Source: Lasiosphaeris hirsuta
Lineage: Eukaryota > Ascomycota > Sordariomycetes > Sordariales > Lasiosphaeriaceae
Assembly (NCBI GenBank): GCA_030549175.1
Contig: JAUKUA010000007.1
Location: forward strand, 4,464,001-4,528,000
Direction of reading: 5' to 3'
Length of the DNA: 64,000 nucleotides
Below, piece by piece: positions 56,845-64,000 of the stretch. The first letter of the stretch is position 1, and each line of letters begins with the position of its first letter. The translations under genes were made by a program, and so were the position numbers. A model generated the notes under the pieces. It was given only the letters and a program-made list of their open reading frames with translations, searched no databases and was not told the origin of the DNA.

Positions 56845-57135
56845 TTGGCCTTCACTACCGGTTCCGATGACCCTTTTACGGAAACCAAGACAACCACTCA
56901 GGCTGAAATCCTCGAGATGATGAAGAGACTCCAGGAGCAGAGGGAGAAGCTAGACCGTATGCGAGAATCACTCTCTATGGCTATGGAAAAACATTCTGAG
57001 AAGGTGGTGATCATGCGCAAAGAGATTGGGAAGCAAAGAGACTTGGTGGGAAGGTTGGAAATGGTGAAGGAGGAGCTGGAGAGAATCAAGATGATTGGGG
57101 GGGGTGGATATTACACGTGTGGTGTACGAGCATAG
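56845..57135 (+). pseudogene. Coiled-coil ORF remnant beside the LTR
   Basis: About 70 residues of strongly helical, heptad-like sequence (ILEMMKRLQEQREKLDRMRE, KQRDLVGRLEMVKEELERI) lie directly downstream of the LTR and its duplication. The frame has no ATG before the coil, so the LTR insertion may have separated it from its 5' part. No family is recognised. Confidence 0.4.
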
Positions 57136-58576
57136 GCTTTTGTGCGGATATACGGACGAGCCCTAGCGTCCTACTACTACTACTACGGGGGCAAGTAGGT
57201 GGAGGAGATTCCCATGTTGCAAGTTGAAGGTATCTTGTGGCCCACTACTCAGTACACCAACCTGTCTTTCTGACATGCATTAGATGCCTGAGTCGATAGT
57301 GGAACCGACACCGACGGACGTTCATTGTTATTTCGCGAATTTACCTCGAGGTCGCCTCGAGTTTCCACGCCAACGACCACCGCCAAGAATTAATGCCGTC
57401 CGACGGGGCATGTACTATCCCCTACCTGATTTGACGGTCGTGGGATGTGTCCCCAGGTTCGTCTCATAATTAGAACAGAAAAACGGAGGAACGACAGTGA
57501 CCGCGGTCAAGTTGCTAGGATGCATTGCCGGCAAATCCTTGTCCAAACGCAAGCCCCGTGCATGAAATCAAACGCTGAGTCGAAAGCCATGACTTCGACT
57601 CGCGCCACCGGACGGCAGACATGATACGGCAGCAGGACCGGTCTGGACATCTCGGTTACCCCCGCAGTCATTGCTCCATGGTCAAGGCCCGCATGGCTTG
57701 ATCCTATATGGACGTGCTAGTGCGACCGTGAAAATCCTCCGAGGGTAGCGTACCATGGCTCCATATGATTGCAAGTCTTGGCTACCGCGTAAACCCTGCA
57801 TTCATTATGGTTCATGTCTGGACATCCATCCCGCCCATTTCAGTGTCCGGTATGATGGATTGTCTTTGCAATTTCGTACTCATCGTGCTCAGAAGCGATG
57901 ACGAAAGATCCGGCCGATAGAGCCGGCATGTTGCGAATTAGCGAGCAAGATGGAATTGATAGCCGTGGGATTGGGCATGGGATTGGGCTGCCAGTTATTG
58001 CCCGTAATACCACAGGGGTCTTGCCACGTCGGCAGTTGCAAGGCGGCAAAACAAAGAAAAAGCCCCGTCGGAATAGCGCTCTATGGCCAACGACACAACC
58101 CAAAAGATTAGACCAAAAAGAGTCTCGGCGGCCCAGACCACATGAGACCAGCAGCTCCAAGATGAATATTCAAGCTGCAATGCCACCTCGTAACTTCGGT
58201 GAGGGGCTTGCCGTGGCCTCGATTGGAACGTACGAAGGGCAGGGGTCCTCTAATCGAAGCCCCCTGCACGCAGCATGTGTGTGCATGATGAGCGTCTGTC
58301 GTGACTTTCCAGAAGGATGGCACCCGTTTACCCGGCTTCATCTCTCGCTCGTGCAACACACCTTGAGCGGCAGTCTGTGACCTCGCCGTGACGGCGCTGG
58401 TGCTGGGTTCCAGGGGTTTTAAAGAAGAGCCGCACTGCTCCTCGACGTGTCTCTGCGGAGCTGGCTGTTTGTTTCTTCCGTGTATTCCCTTGTTAGTTCT
58501 GGCTGAGACTGTCCTCTCCGACAACGCTCTGGACCCCGGAACATATTGCATCAACCATCGATACACGGCCACCACG
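57136..58576. other. Intergenic
   Basis: About 1.4 kb. A short CTA trinucleotide run lies near 57170-57185. Several 60-160 codon frames occur on both strands, none with recognisable content. The last part is the MFS promoter. Confidence 0.45.
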
Positions 58577-60440
58577 ATGAGCGAAAAGAACGAGCAGGCC
58601 AGCGGCCCGACCGCCGAGACGGTAGACAAGGTCTCGACGGGCGATTCCCAGAAGGTGCCGGCCAACGTCTTAAGCGCGCCGGTCCCATCCAAGACGGAGC
58701 GCCTACACGAGTTCCGGGAGGCCGAGGGCTACGTCATTGACGTCGACACCGAGGCCGCGAGCAGCGTGGCGGGCGTGAAGTTGGCCAAGGACGGCCACAG
58801 CCGTCTGATCCCCCAGCCGAGCAACGACCCCAACGACCCGCTCAACTGGAGCTGGGGGAGGAAGCACACTGTGCTGTTTGTCATCTCGTTTGCCTCGTTC
58901 CTACCCGACTATGGCAGTGCCACCGGCGCCGTGACGCTGATTCCGCAGGCCATGTGAGTACCCTGGCTTGGTTAGACCAGCCATGAAGGTGGCAGCTGAC
59001 GTTACGTGCAGTGAATGGGGCACAACTCCGGATATCGTCAATCACTCCCAGGCCGGAAATGTATTCATGCTCGGCGCCGGTGGCGTCCTCGGTAAGTCCC
59101 GCAATTTCTTCAAGTTGCAAACAACATTGAAGATCCCTCGGTGCTCTAGCTAATAGTACGTGACAGTCGTCCTCCTCAGCGCCTACTTCGGCCGCCTTCC
59201 CATCGTCTTTTGGTTCCTACTCGGCTCGACCGCCACGGCGGCGTGGTGCGCAGGGGCGACCTCGCTCGACTCCTTCACGGCCGCCCGCATCCTGAACGGC
59301 TTCGTGTCCACCGTCGCCCAGGCCGGCGGCCTCATGTTCATCCAGGACACGTTTTTCTTCCACGAGCGAGCGAGGAAGATCAACATTTGGTCGTACGTCC
59401 TATCCTGTCTTGGGGGATCGTCGGGGGGAACTGACACGAAACAGATCCTTCATCATCATGAGCCCCTATATCGGCCCGCTCCTCGGCGCCTTCATCACCG
59501 AGACGAAGCCGTGGCCCGTCCCGTTCTGGGTGTACTTTGCCATGAACGTGCTGAGCTTGGGGCTTGTCATTGCGTTTCTGCAGGAGACGTACTATGACCG
59601 CACCATCCCCGAGGGGGAGCAGCCTGCGCAGGGAAGCCGCATCGGCCGGCTGACCGGCGTGGTCCAGTGGAAATCACGCCACCTGCGGAATACGTTTGGG
59701 CAGGCGTGTTGGCGTACCGTCAGCGTGTTTATCAAGCCGACCATGTTGATTTCGTGCCTTTTCTACACCCTGGTGAGTCCCCAGGCCACGAGACCAGGTC
59801 CGAGTTGAATTCCCCGCTGACTGCGCAACGTCAGACCTTCGCCTGGGCCGTCGGCATCAACACGACCCTCGCCATCTTCGTCACGCCCCTGTACAGCTTC
59901 GGCCCTAAGCAGATCGGCTTCTTCTACTTCACCCCCGTCGTCGCCGTCACGATCGGCGAGGTGGTCGGCCACTGGATCCACGATTTCGTCGCCAAGCAGT
60001 ACATCCGCACCCACAAGGGCCACTTTGAGCCCGAGGTGCGACTGCGCGTCATCTACTTTTCAATGCCCCTCGTCATCATCGGCCTCGTGCTCTTTGGCCA
60101 GGCCATGGCCGAGGGCTGGCACTTTATGGCCACCAGCGTCGTCTGGGGCATGTACGTCTTCGGAATGATGGTCACGACGGTTGCGCTGAGCAGCTACTGT
60201 CTCGACAGCTACCCCGAGGCGTCCGGCGAGGTCTCGGCCTGGCTGAACATGTCGCGCACCGTCGGCGGGTTTATTGTCAGCTACTTCCAGGTTACCTGGG
60301 CCGAGGCCCAGGGTACCAAGCTGAGCTTTGGCATCCAGGCTGCCATCTGCGCTGGAGCAGTGCTGTTGATTATCGTGCTGCAGCTGTGGGGGAAGAAGTT
60401 GCGTGTTTGGGCTGGGCCGCTGAACTTTGCTACCACGTAG
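58577..60440 (+). CDS. MFS transporter, DHA1-like (538 aa)
   Basis: Exons 58577-58953, 59012-59091, 59167-59392, 59445-59772 and 59835-60440 agree in phase (539 codons). After about 70 soluble residues comes LIPQPSNDPNDPLN, the same entry motif as in the MFS gene at 19166-20894. Helix 1 is TVLFVISFASFLPDYGS; ARILNGFVSTVAQAGGLMFI corresponds to helix 4, and DSYPEASGEVSAWLNMSRTV is the conserved C-half motif of this subfamily. All five exons carry membrane helices; the last ends with VLLIIVLQLWGKKLR. Substrate unknown. The gene is intact although the DNA on its 3' side is RIP-like. Confidence 0.92.
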
Positions 60441-60449
60441 GCGGATGGC

Positions 60450-60842
60450 TACCTCGGCGAAGGTAATCTTAAGCTCGCTAGTATCTCCGGCTAGGTATTA
60501 TATACCCGTGACCATGTCGTCGATCAGCTCTAGGTTAACAATATTCTCCTTCTCACCTAGTGTTTCTAGGGTAAACTCGGATACAGTACCGTCGGTGGTA
60601 CTTTAGACAAAGGTCTCGGTGTCCTTGAGACTCAGGGTCGTGTACCGGTCCCACTTTATGTTACCGTGGCAGAAGCTAGGGACCGGTGTTACGATCAGGG
60701 GTGGTGAGATAGTGATTATGGGGTCTGAGGTGATGATGCCGTCGGTGTTCCGGACGGGAAGGAGGGACGAGTAGGCGATAACGCCGGAGCCTAACCAAGA
60801 TAACATGTAGCAGGGTGGAGCCCATGTAACTTGGTGAGCCAT
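60450..60842 (-). pseudogene. Small ORF interrupted by TAG codons
   Basis: From ATG 60842 a minus-strand frame runs 79 residues (SPPLIVTPVPSFCHGNIKW inside), stops at TAG near 60603, and then stays protein-like (TDGTVSEFTLETLGEKENIV) to another TAG. The pattern again fits CAG-to-TAG change. No family is recognised. Confidence 0.4.
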
Positions 60843-61159
60843 TGTGGTTGAAATGAATGAATAAAGAAGTGAAAAGTGAATGTGATAAACGAGAGGGAAT
60901 GTGATAAACGAGTAGCTAATGCTGATGATCAACTTAAAATGAATGATGGATGCGATTTAACGAATGGCTCTGTCTATGAAAATCAAGTACTATTATTATT
61001 CCTCCATGGCCGGCAAAAGGAGTAATCTGAGTGGTGATAATACCGTCTTCAAATGTGATTTGAAATGCTCCCTTTCAACAGAGCCTTCTCCAGTGATATT
61101 CAGTCCAGGTATACAATTCTCGAGACAGGTCTTCGCTCCCATAACCAGCCCCTAGTTTT

Positions 61160-63180
61160 GGTCTACACCTTACCCCAGATCATAGGCAGGATTATCGATG
61201 GTTACACCCCCCTAAACGGCTTTCATTAGTCATTTCATCTAAATAAGCTTAACCCTCGTCCCCTTTTGGCCTTCTTAGTACAACTCGAGAGTAGCCCAGG
61301 ATTCGCTAAGATTCCTTCGGCCGATACATGTTGAAATTGAGAGGGCAGCCCGGGCGGATTTGATTCAGCCACTATAACGGTTCAGTAGTACCACTAAGAG
61401 ATCTAGGTTGGCCCTAAATACCAACACTCGATCACAATTGGAACACCCAACTCATTACGCCGAACGACCCCGGACCACGGGACCCGGGTAGTCCCGTGCC
61501 CTATAGCCACCATGCCGGCTACCTTACCTATCCCAAACTACCATTCCTGAGCCCCAAAAGCCTGATGCTCAATGTGAGAAGTACTACTGAATAGACACCG
61601 CTACACCTCCGCTTAGTGTCATAGTAGAGATGGTAGAGTAAGTCGACGTCGGCGGTAGTAGCCAGATGCTATTCCAATCACGTGATCACAGTGGTAGGAT
61701 CTTTAGGGTATTTTCAGCTATATAACTTTGTGATCGGGCAGAGGCAATAGGGGTGAAAATGTCCGAAAATCGGAAGGACCGCATAACGGCGATCTTATGG
61801 GAGTGCCGTGTCCAGGTGGGAGGGTATCTACATGTCGATCTTGGGTGAAGTCTTAAATGGCCGTGCTATAACCTTCTATATTGAGTAATCTAGGGGTAGA
61901 TCACTCTATAAACATCGCGACATTACCAAAAACCAGTACTCCTACGCTTTAGTTTAATCACTTAGTGCCGTGGCGGGCTCGGGGACTTTGATTGAATTAA
62001 CTACCAACTGGAGCTTTCTCGGTGTCTTCCTCTAGACTTCATAAGGTTGTAAAAAGGAAAGTTGTAAAGCTTCAAGATAAGCCCCTAGCTCATAATGCCA
62101 CAGGCTAACTCGATCCATCAAAGGTAGCCATACACATCGCAGTCAGCTAGGTGTGATAGCATGCTAATACTTAACAAGCTGTTTGACGATTACTTAACAC
62201 TGGAGAGTAACTTACCTATGTAACTTTAAACGAACTTATTTACGTATAAAAATCCCCTGGTATGTTTGGGGCCGCCGAGTTAAACGTTACCACATAGTAA
62301 GGTAAGGCATTTAACCTAGAATATTTATAGTCGGTTACTTAGGACTTTGATGAAGCCTAGCTGAGTGTGAGGTGGAGTACACAATTCTAAGATAGGTATG
62401 TGACTTACATTGATACTATCTAACTTCCCTTCCTACGTAGTCCGACATGGTAGGTAGGTACGTACAGTTAGGTTTCTTCGAGAGGGTGAGTAAGAGGATT
62501 GTTTCGTATTCTAACAAGGACCTACTCGGTACTTAAGACTAAAAACCTCAGTAAGTAAGAACTTTAAGTAAGGCTTAAATATTAGTACTAGTGTATGACC
62601 CCTGAAGGGTTATGAAGGATGGCCATAAGACGGGTTATGTTATCTTACCTAATAATCTAAAGTAAAACATAGGATCTTTCAAAGATAAGGACAAATACTC
62701 TTATAACTAAGATATACTGTGACGAAACAAGCTACCAGTGGACTCCATACTACGTCGAGATGACGCTGTAGGGGGCAATGTGATGATATTGCTACCTAGG
62801 TGAGGGATAGACGGTATGTGTGGTACGTGGTGTAGGGAAAAGGTAGTGGCTGTCTGGATCTGGAGAAATAGGTGGGTAGTGTAGCACAGGCCTCTGTGGG
62901 CACAGGACACCGTTAACAGACGCCGAATACTAGGTTACAGATTCAATAATACCGAGGTCGCCGGTCCTCTTTCTTACAATTGCCACGAGCTGTCGAAAAG
63001 CTTCTGAGAGCGGCTCGGGAGAAGCCGCAGAGCGCTGCCGAAGCAGATCCTCCGTACTCACACTATCCGGGGTGCGGGCGAGATAGTTCGCTTTGGTCGT
63101 ATGCAGAAGGAAGCATATTGTGTGAAGGCTAGAGTCCCACCGGACTCGAGAATGCGAATTGTTTCTGTTGGTATTAGCAT
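61160..63180. repeat. RIP-like degraded DNA, no gene
   Basis: About 2 kb, TpA-rich with scarce CpA/TpG and stops in all frames; strongest at 61850-62720. From about 62940 composition returns towards normal as the methyltransferase relic begins. No LTR or transposase motif is readable. Confidence 0.55.
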
Positions 63181-63715
63181 CTAGGGTTGTCGTTGGAGAG
63201 GCGTAGTTATAGTATACCGTCCAAAGCGGTCTTCGAGTCCGGAACGATATGGAAGCCGATGTCCATCGTCATATGTGTGAAGCTCTTCGCCGGCAAGCCA
63301 GTTTTCTGTGTCCGTGTTAGCCATGGAATTGAAAACCCATCGAGTGTTCTCCAACCTGAGCATCAATCTTCTACGTGATGGTGTTAACCTAGACCTCTTT
63401 GATGCGTCTCTGCACGATCTCAACGAGCGGCTGCGAGTAGTCACTACAAACGCTGCTGCTCTAACTGAGAAGACCAGCTTCTACACGTCTATGTAGCTCC
63501 GAGACTACGGCGCTGACTCGGCAGGCATTGTCAAGTAGCTTAAACGGCGCCGCGGCCGTCTCGTTGAGACCGATTTGGTCCAATATTCGCGTCACCAAAG
63601 GGACGCTAACGCGCCGAGAATTATCAAGCAGGAGGTATTCCCAGGAGCCACAAATAGTGGTAGGTACATTCTGGAAGAATTTGGGGAGCTCTTTTGCTCC
63701 CTTGACACCAGCCAT
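63181..63715 (-). pseudogene. Broken class I methyltransferase
   Basis: From ATG 63715 the frame gives TRILDQIGLNETAAAPFKLL and then DNACRVSAVVSELHR, where a SAM-binding DNACGTG-type motif is expected, so the glycine motif is damaged. In-frame stops follow at about 63461, with continuing similarity SQPLVEIVQRRIKEV, and, after a frame change, THMTMDIGFHIVPDSKTALD near 63272-63215, the usual post-motif helix. Several nonsense and frame changes make it non-functional. Confidence 0.7.
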
Positions 63716-63739
63716 GGTGAAGGTCGGATGGTAGCCCAC

Positions 63740-64000
63740 GAGAGATTTTCCCTCTCTCTTTTCTTCTTCATCCTGGTAGTGAGAGCACGTTCATCTACTC
63801 CTACATCTTATAGGACCTATCTTATTTATATTCAATGTTACCAAACGCAGAGAGGAACTGGGAACCTCCCGAGGGCTTTAATAGAGAGTCACGCCAATAT
63901 TAAACAAGTAATGCTCTGAAATTTTATTACTGTAAAAAAAGGAAGGCAAATAATTAGCATCGAGGGCCTGCACCGGCCCCCATACAAGCTACCGTGGGAG
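63740..64000. other. Window end, nothing supported
   Basis: No gene or repeat is seen in the last 260 bases. Confidence 0.5.

Overview
The window is nuclear DNA of a filamentous ascomycete (Pezizomycotina, most likely a Sordariomycete). The evidence is short phase-consistent introns (mostly 50-120 nt, GTANGT donors), gene families typical of moulds (HET, NACHT receptor, UstYa/DUF3328, DUF3638, MFS, CorA-like), a stray 28S rDNA piece, and repeats decayed in a way that resembles repeat-induced point mutation (RIP). I rebuilt the intron-containing genes by hand. Nine intron-containing models close without a stop and with a length divisible by three; the F-box, methyltransferase and reductase genes are single open exons.

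Layout. 0-4.7 kb: RIP-like AT-rich DNA, then a broken DUF3638/DUF3645 giant-protein gene joined to the tail of an unrelated membrane-protein gene. 4.8-21 kb: mostly ordinary genes, namely an MFS transporter, a lone 28S rRNA fragment, a flavin monooxygenase, a HET-domain protein, an F-box protein, a HET N-terminal scrap, a histidine phosphatase and a second MFS transporter. 21-27 kb: a two-helix membrane protein of unresolved structure, a composite direct/inverted repeat, a decayed multi-helix membrane protein, a fossil ankyrin-repeat gene, and two in-frame ORFs separated by a single TAG with a strong hairpin behind it.

27-37 kb is the most interesting intact block. An NLR-type receptor (alpha/beta hydrolase - NACHT - C2H2 zinc fingers, 1484 aa) is divergently paired with a SNF2/RAD5-type helicase (983 aa). 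A 172-bp solo LTR sits in their shared promoter. 37.6-42.4 kb: a UstYa-like gene that may be disrupted, a SAM methyltransferase and a CorA-like membrane protein. 43-64 kb is accessory DNA: a broken methyltransferase, a secreted glycoprotein (554 aa), an NAD-dependent reductase, a third MFS transporter, RIP-mutated ORFs, further solo LTRs and another broken methyltransferase.

Three cross-cutting observations stand out. (1) Two families of solo LTRs, two copies each, all four with perfect 5-bp target duplications. (2) Four introns in three genes need a GC donor, always of the form GCANGT. (3) Long poly-C tracts (in the sense strand) lie in three of the four introns of one MFS gene. Incompatibility-type genes (HET, NLR) are mixed with transporters and tailoring enzymes, but I see no complete biosynthetic cluster and no core synthase.
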